64,000 bases of DNA, taken from NCBI GenBank assembly GCA_900239685.1, contig OENT01000162.1, forward strand, positions 62,001 through 126,000. Direction: 5' to 3'. The notes under the pieces are model-generated. The model did not search any database. It worked only from the letters and a program-made list of their open reading frames with translations, and was not told where the DNA came from. This stretch comes from Rotaria macrura (taxonomy: Eukaryota; Rotifera; Eurotatoria; Philodinida; Philodinidae). Position 1 is the stretch's first letter. Each line of letters begins with the position of its first letter. The position numbers were made by a program, and so were the translations under genes. This document shows, in pieces, positions 11,429-24,728 of this stretch.

Positions 11429-14400
11429 GAATACAAATGATCTGTGCTATAGACTGTGAATATGAATACCAAAATGAATCTCTTTTTTTAGCCGTTCCAA
11501 TATGACACCTAGATAGTCACATACAACATTGAATACAGGATCGTAGCTTTCATGTTTATAGAAATCAATTTTATAAAAACGAATATCATCAAATTGCGAT
11601 ATTCAAGGCAAAGTGATAACATGCCGAAAAATAAAGCTTTCTACTATCTTCGTTCCACGATAGCAGAGAATCAGTAGTTTAGAAGCAATGCAATGGAGCA
11701 AGAATTTGTACAATTTTTCCATTTGACATTGTACCTTCTAATTTATCTTCAATCGTAACAGAATAAAATCGAACTGTACGGTCGTAAGTATTATGTCGAA
11801 AATTTTTTTAATCACATAATGGATTCAATGTTTAGTTTAAATAAAAATCAATCGTCATTAAGTCGAAGGATAAGACACATATATTTTGCCATTTTATTTA
11901 ATTATCATCAGCTATTAATTCATTTTCAAAAATGTATTACTACTAATCACATTTCTATGATTCATATTCGAATAATAACTTGTGAGATCATTAGTCATAA
12001 TCTGTTTATGAATGGATATATTGATCTAAATTATTTTTTATATCGACATATAAAGAAATGAAACCGTACTTTCGAATAGAAAATCACATATTTTACAAAC
12101 AATTACTTGCAAACATTTGAAAAATCATATACAAAGTTCGATCTTATTAAATTAAATTACATTATTTTACATGTTTCAACTGTAAAGCTCAATATGAACC
12201 AAACATTCGGTGTAATTTCATTTGTTCTTTGAGAATCATCGAAGAACAACAATTTAAATCATGACTGAACGTCACATTCAAAAAATGAATCCAATCGTTA
12301 TGGGAGAAGTACGGCATGCCATACGAAGTTCATAAAAAACGAAAGAATCTTTAGGTAGTATTCTGTTTTGGAAGATTTCAAAATGTCTTTGTTGAATTCA
12401 ACTCATTTGGAAAGAGAAGTCTACAGTAATTAGTGAAGATTTTTCGATAGGAAACCACAATGCGACATTTGATTTTTACAAACATATCCAATGTGCTACT
12501 CAATGAAAAAAATTAAGTGAAACATTAAAAACAATTTTGTATGCCAATACCTTTGGGTAGTATAGTTCAAGATAACTCTTTAATTTATTATTTTATTTTC
12601 TTGTTGAATAACAACATTAAGAAAATGATGGTTATTATGTAATTCTCTTTTTAAGAGATTCCATCTAGTATGTTAACTGATTCTTTGCTGTCTTTTTTGT
12701 TTTGTTTTAAATATTCAATATGTAATCGCAAGAGTAATTTATGATATAGATTCGAATTAATACGATGTCAACCTTCAAGAACAGTAAATAAATCAATGAG
12801 TATTCGTCGATCAATCAACTATTTTTCCTCCGTTTTTTAATCAATTTCTTTTTGTCGCCACATTTTAAATTAATGTAATAAGTTGACAGCGACTATATGA
12901 TGAGTACACCATCACATACAGAGACCATAGAAATTGAGTGGAGGTAAAGCATTGAATGATGATGATGTTGTTATCCAATGAATATGGTTAGAATCGAACT
13001 GTTTTAAATAGTAAAGTGAACATTCAGTTCACATACGATCGAAAATAGTTCGTCATAATTCTCAATTAGTGTTATGATTTAAAAATTTTCTATTACTTAT
13101 TGCACGACTTGAAATCCCATTGTTTTCGATAAAATAATTGGTATAATACTTAATGTTGATGATGTTGGATTATTTGAAATTCACATTCTGACCACCCTCT
13201 ATCTCTATCCGATCAATCGTTCATTCGATATAAAACTCTATACAATTGAAAAGTTCTATTATAATTTTTTGTCAAAATTTGGACTAATTACGTTGCTCAT
13301 GAACTGCAATACAAAGTAGCCGTTACACAAGTTGAACATCAGTCAAGCATAGGATAGACAAATAAATCTTAGTCGATCATATAATATAAATAAACTGATG
13401 ATAAGAACAAAAATAGAAACGATGACACGTTTCTTTGTAGCGGGATCATTCATATGTAAAATCATTTTGTTAGAGAATATTCATAACGTAAGTAAACCTT
13501 TAGGACATTGTTATTCTTCGAATTAAAATTGAAAACTATCATGAACTTTCTTCTAACTCGATTTGTATTCGTCGGCATTAGATGAATTCTTACACATTAA
13601 CTTTAGAGTATCCATACTATATGAAAACCAAGTTGTACTGTTACCATTGTCATATTATATATTGGACATACACATACATCACCGCTTTACTTGCTGGTTG
13701 ATAAATAATCGTTTTCTACTTTGTGCTTTACAGTCAACGAAGAAATCCTATAGACATCAGTTCAATAGTTGAAAATCCTTCGAAAATTATATGTATTCAT
13801 CGACATTGAAAATTGAAGTGCACTGAATTTCAAAATGAATTAGTGCACAAACGAAGGCTTCGGTATATGGAATTAGAAAGATACTAGAAATTTTTTTTGT
13901 AGCAATTCATACAGATTTCAAGTGTAAGAAACATGTTTCAATTGTCCAAAGTATTTAATTTTCCTTTGTGAAGATCGTTTTGAAGATCAAAGAAGAATCT
14001 CTAAAAGATATTTGAACAAATGCAAATCGAATGAAAAGTCTCGATGAAACTAAATTCATCTATCTTCACTAGTTTATTATTGTTTTACTAGTAAAATTAC
14101 ATTATGTCACTCATTTTAAACAGTTAAGAAACAAGAAAAAATTGACAAAATAATCATATGATTTTTTTCAACAGTTACATGGATGTCTTCTTTTGTTATT
14201 TCGTCAATAAAAAAAAAAGTAGAACTTCATTAGGTTTTCTTTAGTGCCTAATTTGCCAATCGAAAATTACAAACATTTTCTATTTGTTTTTATTAACATG
14301 CATTCGATTCTGAATCTATTTCTTCGAAAAGAAAATAGAATTATCGACAAATGAAAATCTTTCATCTTTGTATAAAATTTTAGTGAAACTTGAATGCATT

Positions 14401-15240
14401 ATCTTTCAATATTCAGTTGAACTACGAATATTCACTCAGAGAAAAGTTCGTATCTTAACTTGTATACGCTGTAATCCTGTTCAAGAATATTATCAACATA
14501 AATCATTTAGCTACTATGAGATTTTTAGTTCTTTTAATTTTGTTCATTCTGATTTCTACACTAGAAAATTAAATCGTTTGTTTCACAAGAGCGATGTTAT
14601 TGACACGTTAATCATTCGTAAAGACAATCAACTTTTCTCAAGAATTTGAAACTGAACATCTTACGAAATTTTACTATTCTCTAACTGCAATATACTATTC
14701 CGAAGAACTGTTTTGAACACACCCATGGCTACATTGTTTCTATGTACGGCACATCATCTCGAAACAAAATCAATTTATCAATGGTAGAACTTCTCTTGTA
14801 ACCTTCAATGCTTACATGCTCTTCATTATTTTCGCATTCCCATATAAAGAATACAAACATATCTTCTAGATACTACCGGCGATATCATTTTTTTTTCTCT
14901 GCATTTCATACATCTTTCTTCCGTTTGGTTCACCATGAGAACATAACTAAATGCCATGTGTACATTGTTTTGCATGAAAAACAAAAAATGTTGATTTTTC
15001 TACTAAGATTTACGTTCATATTTATTGTAATTTCAATCTCTTTTTCCAAACATGTCATATCAAAAGAAGACAAACAAAAAGCTTATCAAACAAAGAGAAT
15101 ATGTAACAAAAAAAGAAAAGAAGAAAACGTCAATCATCGAAAGACAATTGTTTTATTTTAAACATGAACAGGAAAAAAGAATTTAAATGTAGACTATATG
15201 CACTATTCGACAAATGTGTATTAAATTTTGTTTCAAATAT
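11429..15240. other. Intergenic region between carbonic anhydrase cluster and ATRX
   Basis: About 3.8 kb between the last carbonic anhydrase stop and the convergent ATRX stop. It carries a possible polyadenylation signal for each gene (11630-11635 plus; minus-strand AATAAA read at about 15152-15157). Open frames of 80-117 codons exist (for example 14808-15161 plus), but they lack motifs and are rich in Phe, Ile, Tyr and Lys as in random AT-rich DNA. No repeats recognised. Confidence 0.5.
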
Positions 15241-18200
15241 TTACTCTGCTTTAGCAGTATCATCATCATCATCGTCGTCACTTCCTAAAAGAACAACATC
15301 ATTCGTATCGGTCGTAGGTTTTTGAACTGTATTCGTATCTGACATAGCTAAAATAGGAATACAATGGATTGAATAGAGAAAAAAATAAATAAACATTCTT
15401 CTAAGAATCATACTTTGCTGTTGTGCCTCAAGCAATTGTTGACTAAGTCCAAGTTCGAATGCATACTGAAGTATTTTTGAATAATCAAAAGTTCGTTGAT
15501 CTTCAGATGGGATTGATCGAAAAAAATCTAAATACATTTGATGAAGATGTGGAATTTCAACTGTAGGTGTTGATGATAATTGTTGTTGTTGTTGTAAACG
15601 TTGTGCAGCTAATTGCCGTTGATCAGGAAAACGTTTCAAATTTTCATATTCTTCAAGAGCTAAAATTTAGAAAAAATTAATATTCCAAGAAAAAGGTAAC
15701 CATATTTGACAAGATTATACAAGTCTTTGAATGATTTTTCGATTACACAAAAAATGATAAGTAAAGTTCTACGGTCCCTATATTGATAGACGGAACTACA
15801 TAAAATACTATAAAGCTAATGTCATCTATTCATGAGTGAATTATGTATAGTAGCAAGAGTCTGACACTGCATATACAAATATCTTTCACTAGAAGTCTTC
15901 GTAGATATGATTCTGTCGCCATTTACCTGTTCGTCTCTCTTCTTCACTAAGACCTTCATCAAGTTTATTTTCTAATAACGAATCATGTGAATGATATGAA
16001 TGTATCCATTGATTGTGTTCATATAGTAGATCAAGTAACAAATGATCTTTTGGTATAGGATAATCAAAATCTGTATTTGTTAGTGAACGTAATTCTGGTA
16101 ATTGTTCCGGTGTAAATTTATATAGTTCTTTAATATCATTTTCAGTAAAATGACGATCTAATTGATGATCATCGATAACACTAGAACATAGAAAATTGTT
16201 TATTAATTTTTCAATTTGTATGTTCTTGATTTTTACCGTTGAGATAACGATTGTTTAACAACTTGTCGTTGATATATTTTTTCTTCCATTGTGCCTTGAG
16301 CCAAAAATCGATAGATGTAAACAGGTTTCTTTTGACCAAAACGATACGATCGAAATATTGCTTGTGTATCATGACTAAGAAAAACCAAACATGTATTTAT
16401 TTATTTCGCCTTAGATATCTATTTTATCTTGTTTGATCATATAAATATCACTTCTTCATAATGGAAGACTCATATTAATGTTTGCCTATGCTACATCGGT
16501 TTTTTTTTGTAATTTAGGAAGATCACTCAATGATGAAGTGATGATTCTGCATATATAGAGTCAACTGTGCTTATGGTTCTCTACTCTAGAAACATAGTTA
16601 TCAGAGAAACATAAAGATTCGTACGCACAGGGGCGGCGCCATAGGGGAGGATGCGGGGGTCACCCCCCCCCCTGCTCCGTTGACTCTAACTTACTCCAAT
16701 TTCGAAAATTTTGATAGATCATTTTTAAGTTGGGTAAATTTATTTTACAAAGAAGTTTACTCCGATTTTGGGGAAATACATTGGATGATGTTCTCCGATT
16801 TTGGAGAAATCTGATGGATAATGTTCTCAAATTTTGGAGAAATTCCCTAGATAAATTTCTCTGGTTTCGGGGGAACTAATATATTATTCTCCTCAATGTT
16901 GGAGAATGCCAAGCGCAAAAAGGTTGATTTTTCGATTTAAAATCAAAAAAATTAGTGAGTCAATTACAACAATAAAATTTTTTTCCTTGTTCTTTAAAAT
17001 GTCAGTCCAGGGTGACGCAGCTTAAATCGAATTTTCCTGATTTCTGTGATTTTTTTGAGTAAAATCAATTAATTTAAGTCAGAAAAATCGGAAATGAGCT
17101 GTTTTCTCCGATTTTTGACGTTTTCTCCGATTTTTGGCATTTTCTCCGATTTTAGGGTTGACCCCCCCCCTGCTATAACCCTTTCGCGCCGCCCCTGAGT
17201 ACGCAACATTTTTCTGCTAGATGTGTAAAAAACATACGAATACTCAACTCATTCAAGATCAGACATGGAATTTTTAAAAATCTATCAAAAAACAAACAAT
17301 CTCTATGAAAGATTTAATAAATTCATAGGTCTAAATATGAACTACTGTTTTCTCATAAAAAGTGTATTCTATATGGATTTCCTCGTCACTCATTTAACTC
17401 TATTGTAAGTATCGAGTAATTCTTTGATTCAATTTGAGCATCCATATTGATTTTATCTAAACAAACATCACGACATCTTTCATTTCCTACGCACCTTGGA
17501 TTCCAACTTGCATCGAAAACAATAACTCGATTACTGCCAACTAAATTAATTCCAATTCCGCCAGCTAATGTTGAGATAAGAAATAATCTTGCACGTAAGT
17601 TACTTTCATCATTAAATGCTTTAGCATAACGTTTTCTTGCTATGACATCAGTTTGACCATCCATTCGAAAATAATCTTGATCACGAATCCATTCTACTGG
17701 TTGTGGTATGTAGTCACATAGGTCAGTTGTCGTCGTACCACTTGAAGAAAGCATTTGACGTAATTGTCTTCTTGACTCACATTGTTTTCTATATTCTTCT
17801 TCATTTGCCAATTGTAAATTATGTAAAAATCTTTCAATATAATTTAATGTATATAAACTACGAGAAAAAAGAAGAACTTTATCGCCAATTTCGGCGCATT
17901 TATCAAGAATTGATTTAAGTAAATATAATTTTCCACTTAATAATATATCAAATTCACTTTCATCGGGCAACATATCTAAGAATGGATACCAAAATTGTTC
18001 ACGCATATCGTTTAACCATGGTTGATCAGAATTTTCTTGATGTTCATCATCGGTCGACTCGTTCTGAAGTGTAGTATCGTTTCCATTATCAAATACATCG
18101 GCATTCATAGATTTTCCATTGCACACTTTTGATGAATGTTGTTTTTCTTTATTTTTTGCTGCCGTACGACTTCGTGTTCGATAATTTTTAACGATTTCAA

Positions 18201-21200
18201 TTTTTTCACTCTCATCCTTAGCATCGTTAACTTCATCGTCTGATTTAGGTTTTGCATCTGAATCAATGGCTTCATCTGTTGCATCATCATCTTCTTCTTG
18301 ATATGAACCTGATTCAACCGTTGTCGTCGAAGAACCATTCGATGATTTTGATAGAGTACGAGTTTTTTGTTTCGAACGATTTTCATTATTTGTTGATGTT
18401 TCAATTTCTTCATCTTCATCACCGACATTATCGATTAAAAATCCACTAAAACTTTTCTTCGTATTTGTCTAGAAATAAAAACCGAAAGAAAATTAGTAGA
18501 ATTAAATTAACATTTGAAATTAAAATGATTCATTTTAACTTGAATTCATCTCATCTTTTGGTGAGATATTTTCAATTTAGAAACGAACACAATAACTTGA
18601 GATGCTAGAAAAAAATCTCATAATTTTAACTGGACTGTTTCTTCTACAACACAGATCTTAATTTGTCATCTATTGATCATAATCTAAATATTCTTTGTCG
18701 TTCAAGCTAATATTTTCTTCAAATTTTTTATCTTTCAAAGAACAAAATTCTCAAAGTATAGATATTTCTTTTGCGGGATAGAACAATCGAAGAAAACATT
18801 AGCTTGAACGACAAAGAAGAAACTTGGGTCACTCACATACATTTTATCTAATAATTATTTTCCGACAAATGATACTATAGAAATTTGTCGAAGATATGAA
18901 ATTTTCTGGTGAACAAACCGTTTATCATTCAAATACTAACTATCTTTCTTGAACATTCAGAGAATAATTTCAAAACAATAGAAAAACAACAACATAGTTT
19001 CGCTCTAAAACAAGAAACATGACAGATAAGGTATTGATTAGAATGTCAAGATAATATAGATTCTCATTAAACCTTACATATGGTAAAAATAACTTAACCT
19101 GTCATCACCGATATTAGTTACGAAACTATATGCAAACATGCAGCAAAATGGAATAGTCTGAAGTCACATTGAGAAACAGTGATCGGGTCCTAGATTTTTG
19201 GTCGCTATGTTAAGTTTGAAAAGGGAAATGATTTATTCTTCATCATGGCATTCACTGTATGTCTAGTAGTGATCTGATATATATATTTTCAAGGTTTCTT
19301 GGTTAGTTTCTATGTATCTTCTTTAATTTTTAATCTAGATTGATTATTAATCTTTAAACAAACAGAGTAATATTGAATTTACTTTTTTTTCTTTGCCACT
19401 TTTCTTTTTGGTACTTTTCTTTTTTTTCTTTGTCTTTTCTTCCATATCTTCATCTTCATCAGTAAACATCGTTTCAAATTCACTATCATCAAGAAAATCA
19501 TCTTCATCTTTATTTAATCGTTTTTTCCAATGATCAATAAAATGTGGATAGAGTAAAAATGGATGTCTAAATGAGAACAACATTGAATTAAAAACAAAAC
19601 TTCGTTTTTTTCATTTCTATATCATACGTCCAAATTTTTTGTAAATATTGATAATCAGCAAATAATTTAACGGATTTGAAATCTTTCTTCGATGTAGATA
19701 AAGCCTGTTGTTGTTGATTTTCTTGTTGTTTCAAATATAAATCATACAGTTTTGTTTGTAAATCACTTAATCTTATGTTAATTATATATTCGAATTTCGG
19801 TGGTAGATAATCTTTCAATAATGAATAATCTTTTCGATCGATAAAACCTGTTAATAATTCATGTAAGACACAAGCACGTCGTTTCATTAAACAAACATCG
19901 TCTTCATTTGAATCTCGATGTTGACCATTTTGTATTGGATTAACAAAACGATTTATATACTCTTGTTGACTACCAAGTAAATTTGGTTTTATAAATGATA
20001 CCATACAAAAACTGACAAGATGAAAAACAAGATTAAACATGAAACACTACTAAGATAAATACTTACTATTCAATGAGATTGTTTTGTAATGGTGTACCAG
20101 TTAAAACAATACGACGTGATGTTTTTATTTTAGATAAACATTTAGCAAGAGCTGTTTGAGCATTTTTTAAGATATGTCCTTCATCAGCAACTAAATATAA
20201 ATTAAACAACACGTTCACTCAATGCATATGCGATAGACTAGAACCGTTATTCATACACTGTTATAATATATATATATATAGACCGAAAATCAATTACATG
20301 AAGTATAAGAATGTTTAAATAAACAAGATTAATTCAACTCGTATTCTACTGATATTAATATGCATTAAAAGTAAAAAAGCTGAAGAAATAATCAATGATT
20401 ATACTCTTCTACGGGATGGAATTTTTGGATACGATTCTATTCCATAGTACGAACTTTCGGATTTTTACGTTTTTAATCATTGAGAAAATTTCAAATCTAT
20501 GATGGAATTCCTTTTTTTTCCGTGTGTGTTAGAATATACAGTTAAAAATTTCTTTAAATATCTATTTGCATTTGTGGCACAAATATTGCAAACAATCAGC
20601 TCTGACGGTAACAGATTTAATGAAGAAAAGAAACGATTTCAATTGTTAGTATCAGTATTTTTTCAAGAAGAACATTGATTGAATGGGGCATTAGTAGTTT
20701 TCAACCTATCATTGTTTCTCAAAAATCATGGCTTCTGAGTTGTGTTATGCTGGATTGCATGAAATGACAATGAAAGATTTCCACAAATATCTGTAATAAA
20801 TAAAGAAAATCAAAGTCATTGTCACAAGAGTGAATCATCAATATTGACCGTTTTAACTCTTTTCTTGTATTAAACAATTATTTATTACAGATAAATCATG
20901 TATAATATGACAGTATCCTCTTATTTTCAGTAATATTTTCCTCATCAGGTGAGCCTATTTCTCAGAGAGCTTTCATCGAAAAGATTTAACAAACCTATAA
21001 TATCATCATTCATATATTTTCTACGATTTACTTTCTCTATCACCGTGATGGAAATATTTTCTTTGTTTCAAGACGTAAAACTTTCTATCTCTTCAAACTT
21101 TATTCGTTCTACCCTTATCTTCATTTCGAAAAAAAAAAACTTCCGAACACATCGATTGTAGATATTGATGAAGTTATGAATATGGTGTTCGTAGGACACT

Positions 21201-24200
21201 GTTGAAAAAAGAAATAAATGAATCGTTTAAATTACCAATGATATCTGGTCCAGGATCAACGAGACATTTCAATGCTTGAGCTTTCAGTTTTTTATTTTTT
21301 AAACCAAAACCATTAGCTAATCTTCTATACATTTCATAGCCCATAATCATAACACCGCCATGTTCATGCCAATAATTTAAATGTGTAACACGTAAATTAG
21401 GTTTTATTGTTGTTAATTGATAATGATCAACAGGTGGGTCAACATCATTTAACCAATATTCAAATTCATTTGACCAATTAAGAGCTAATAGAAAAGTAAA
21501 AGTAAGTGCACGAATTACTTTTTTGTTAATTTTTTATACTAGATTTTCTATTACCTGCATTAATTGGACATAAGACTAGACATGTTCGAACATTAGTTAT
21601 TTTATCATAGTTAAAAATCGTATGAATAAAACTAATGACTTGCAAGGTTTTACCTAAGCCCATACAATGTGCTAGAATACAACCGTTTCCTTGTTTTTTA
21701 TTTTCGATTGCTTCAACTGATTCAAATACATTATTCCATAGAAATCGTATACCATCACATTGATGTGGTTTTAATTGTCGAACTAATTTCGGTGTTACTT
21801 CAATAACTGCTTCATTGGTTGTTTTATCTAAGTCAAGTATTAAACGACGATTCGCATTATTGATTTGTTCATTTTCAATAGTTGATATATACGCAGATTT
21901 TACTAGTAAATTATCATTGTATTCCTTTTGTTTTTCTGTAATACGTTTTCGACGTTCTAATTCGATTTCTAAAGCTTGTTTTGTTTGATTATCTAATTCT
22001 TTGTCATCGATAATTTTTCGAATATTTTTTCGACCTCCATGGCCTGTTTTTCGCTTTGTCGGAGAACTATCATCTTCATCTTCATTATAATCATATTCAG
22101 TTTTAATTTTACCATTTTCTTTACCATGATCATCATCATCATTATCATTTTCTACTTCATAACTTTCAGTTGTGTCTCCATCATCAATATTACTCTTGAT
22201 TTTATATTTCGAATCATTATTGGTAGTAGAGTCATTATCGATATTATCATTAGTGTTCGTATCATCATCGTCGTCGCTGAATTGAAACGAACATTTTTTC
22301 GTACCATTAAGACTAGTCGTACTATCATTATGGCGCATATTATTATTATTGTCAGTAATTGTAGTAGTGGTTGTTGTCGCAGTTGTAACTGCTGTTGTCA
22401 ATGTTGATGGTGGCGGTGTTATTGATGTTGTTAGTGAATTTTTCCTTTCTTGTGTTTTACGTTTCATTTGTTTTAAAATATTTGAGCGTTCATTGGAAAT
22501 AGTTGGTTTTTTACGTCGTTGTCGTGTTTTTTTTGTTACAATTTCATCACTACCATTAGATGCATCGGATGAGGATGACGACGATGACGATGATGACCGT
22601 TGAATTTGAATACGACTCGGTGGTGGCTGTGTTTGAGCAGAAATTGGTGGAGATGTATCGATTGATTTTGATACTGATATGGACGGTTGTTGTTTGGAAG
22701 AACTGGGAAGATTTCTTTCAGTTGTTGAAGACTATAACATGAGAGAACCGTGTTCAGAAATTGTTCAATAATGATTAATTTTAAATTAACATTCACGGAA
22801 AAAAATTATTATCAGAGTCACTATCGATGATTACTGCAGTGTGGTTTCTCAACACTACCGAGAAAGTTAATATTTAAAGTTCTCATTGAATATACGTGCA
22901 TAGAAACAAACATTAACGAGTATAATTCATCGTATAAGTGTAATTATAGATTCTATTCCTATTTTAGAATGAGAAAAACGCCAGCTGCAGTTTCTTACAG
23001 TTCACAGAAAACATGTCTTTTCGATGACTAAGATTTCAAATAGGAACCGACTGTACCAAGTAGACAATTCGAGAAGGGTCAATATTTGAGAAAATCAATC
23101 TGTTGCTTTTCTATTGGATCGATTTCGCGAGATATATTTCACAATGATCTCCATAATTATCGACATGGTATTCCGTTACTCGACGACCCCGAGAAGCTCG
23201 ACACAACACCCTGGATTGAAATTACACAATTCTCTGAATCATCGATAATAACACTTTTCCTAAGATGTTTATCTAAGTGTTGATATCAATCTTTTTTCGA
23301 AGATAAAATTGTAATTGAAATGATTATTCTTCTACTAGCCAAGGATTTGATAGATAAAGCAATCAACAACATGCTAATTTCTATCCTTTCATTGAATACT
23401 ATAGTCTACTGTTACGAGATTCAACATTCAAATAGAAACACATATGTACTAGAAGGATTAGTTTCGAACTTACATTTGATATCTTGCTAAAACATCTTCT
23501 TTTTAAATTTATAGATTAGGTCTCAAATAAAAATTCTATATGATTCAATATATTCAATTAAGTTTAATAATGAATAGAGATGTACAAGATTGAATTTCTT
23601 GTTTCTTTCTATTGAATTCGATCTAGCGGGAAAAAAAACACACGAGGATTGATTCTTATACCAGCGAAAAACATTGTACTTTTTTTTTGTTACCAATTTA
23701 TAATCTATGAAACTATATTCTAATGAATACAGCTTATACGAGATTTGGCTCAAGCTCACCAAAATCAGTCAATGTCTTTTTTTTCCAAAATAATTCTCAT
23801 CACAATGTGTGCATATGTCTACATTTAACTAATCACATTTCAATCATAACTCAAGAACTTCAGTAAACACGGATGAATCTTCTTCGTATCGTTTGATCTC
23901 TAAAATACAAATACAAGTTCGATTTCAAACAGTAGATACAGCATGATGAACTCATCAATAAAATACATCAATCAATGTCATGTACACAAATGATATAACA
24001 ATGCGTTCTTTATCTTGCCAGTCATTTCGGATGACTTCTATTGATTTAAAATTAAGAAAAACAAAAATATAATACCACTTGAATATCAAAATCATCACTT
24101 GATGATGATGATGATGAATGTTTAAAGCTTTTCTTTAAGGCTATCTTCGTTTTCTTTTTTATTGGTGATGTGTCAGAATTCGATGATGATTGTAATGAAC

Positions 24201-24222
24201 GTTTTGAATGATTTAAAGACAT
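15241..24222 (-). CDS. ATRX: ATRX-type SNF2 chromatin remodeller, ADD-less
   Basis: Eleven exons on the minus strand: 24222-24076, 22731-21555, 21484-21236, 20190-20067, 20011-19628, 19566-19383, 18468-17495, 16374-16237, 16180-15927, 15659-15414, 15347-15241. One frame runs throughout, about 1,327 aa. The N-terminus (about 1-350) is Ser/Asp/Lys-rich and disordered. The ATPase has Walker A GLGKT at about 407-411, the DEAH-type box DEGH at 527-530, and LTGTPLQNN. An acidic/Lys-rich insertion separates the two RecA lobes. The second lobe has [15 protein letters not shown] and YRFGQ (Arg about 1091), followed by the ATRX-specific RQVxKQSLS...[12 protein letters not shown] segment. These tracts identify ATRX rather than other SNF2 families. 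The start is the first in-frame ATG after an acceptor at 24257. The vertebrate ADD histone-reading finger is absent, as in Drosophila XNP. Expected role: ATP-dependent histone H3.3/heterochromatin remodelling in the nucleus. The first donor could lie 3 bp away. Confidence 0.95.
16375..17494. other. ATRX intron carrying a hAT insertion
   Basis: A 1.1-kb intron between the exon ending SWNP and the exon starting HDTQAIF. About half of it is the hAT element at 16628-17197. Apart from that element I see no coding potential. Confidence 0.8.
16628..17197. mobile_element. Non-autonomous hAT element (MITE) with 8-bp target duplication
   Basis: The termini are inverted repeats, CAGGGGCGGCGCCATAGGGG at the left and, read from the right end, CAGGGGCGGCGCGAAAGGG. 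This is the CAGGG start typical of hAT elements. The flanks CGTACGCA (16620-16627) and AGTACGCA (17198-17205) are an 8-bp target duplication with one mismatch. C-runs sit just inside both ends (about 16666-16675 and 17162-17170). Internally, TTCTCCGATTTT-type units recur on both halves. It is 570 bp with no transposase frame, so it depends on enzyme in trans. It lies within an intron of ATRX. Confidence 0.9.
18469..19382. other. ATRX intron with inverted repeat
   Basis: A 914-bp intron between the Lys-rich insertion exon and the second helicase-lobe exon. It contains the inverted repeat listed at 18691-18818 and otherwise nothing recognisable. Confidence 0.7.
18691..18818. repeat. Near-perfect 30-bp inverted repeat (possible snapback MITE)
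   Basis: The arm 18691-18720 (TTCTTTGTCGTTCAAGCTAA and 10 further bases) is the reverse complement of 18789-18818 with one mismatch in 30. The spacer is 68 bp. In transcribed ATRX pre-mRNA this would form a stable hairpin. It could be a small terminal-inverted-repeat element or a foldback structure; no target duplication is obvious. Confidence 0.75.
20191..21235. other. ATRX intron, no recognisable content
   Basis: A 1.0-kb intron just upstream of the DEGH exon. It holds a short TA microsatellite near 20268-20280 and an unremarkable 70-codon open frame on the plus strand. Nothing else seen. Confidence 0.6.
22732..24075. other. First ATRX intron, no recognisable content
   Basis: A 1.3-kb intron separating the short first coding exon from the large second exon. 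Open frames on both strands (for example 23086-23283 plus) are short and unmatched. Nothing else seen. Confidence 0.55.
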
Positions 24223-24256
24223 TGATAAAATGAATCTGGCGATAAATATTGATGGC

Positions 24257-24728
24257 CTAAAACAGAAAACAAAAGAAAAAAAAAACAAATACGACAAAAA
24301 CACAGTTATCATTTTTCTTGATTATATGATTTAAATGTATTTTAACATGAAGTTTTATTCTTTCGATTATTATACAAGAAGGCAAGAAGAAAAAAAACGA
24401 ACAAAAAGAACTCTGTTTTTTGATTTGCGTTTGTTCTCTTTTCGATAAACTTAGTGTAGATACTCAAATGAATATATACATTTGTTGTTAGAGAGAAAAA
24501 GAAAGAAAGAAAGAAAGAAAAAAACGAACTGAAAGCCCATCGAATAACGAACAAAAGTTTACACAACAGTGAACATATGTCGTAAGCAGCTTAATATTTC
24601 AGATAAAACAAAAAACAAAATGGTTTTTAATAAAAAATGATGGGAAAACAAAAAGAGATTTTGCCAAATCGTGAAAAAAAAATGGACGTATGACAGCGGT
24701 TTTTGTTTGCTTCGAAATCTATTGCATC
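24257..24728. other. Short spacer between ATRX and upstream gene
   Basis: About 470 bp between the acceptor before the ATRX start exon and the stop codon of the next minus-strand gene. A GAAA-type simple repeat lies at about 24496-24523 on the plus strand. The presence of an acceptor directly before the first coding exon implies either a 5' untranslated exon in this spacer or spliced-leader addition; the sequence does not tell which. Confidence 0.5.

Noticed and set aside
14808..15161. 117-codon plus-strand open frame between the carbonic anhydrases and ATRX
   Set aside because: Composition is that of random AT-rich DNA, no domain or splice context, and it overlaps the expected ATRX 3' region.
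18105..18428. 107-codon Lys/Met-rich minus-strand frame
   Set aside because: It is an out-of-frame reading of the ATRX exon 17495-18468, whose correct frame continues through the region.
22039..22603. Long plus-strand frames rich in Ile and Val
   Set aside because: They are antisense shadows of the Asp/Asn/Thr/Ser-rich low-complexity exon of ATRX.
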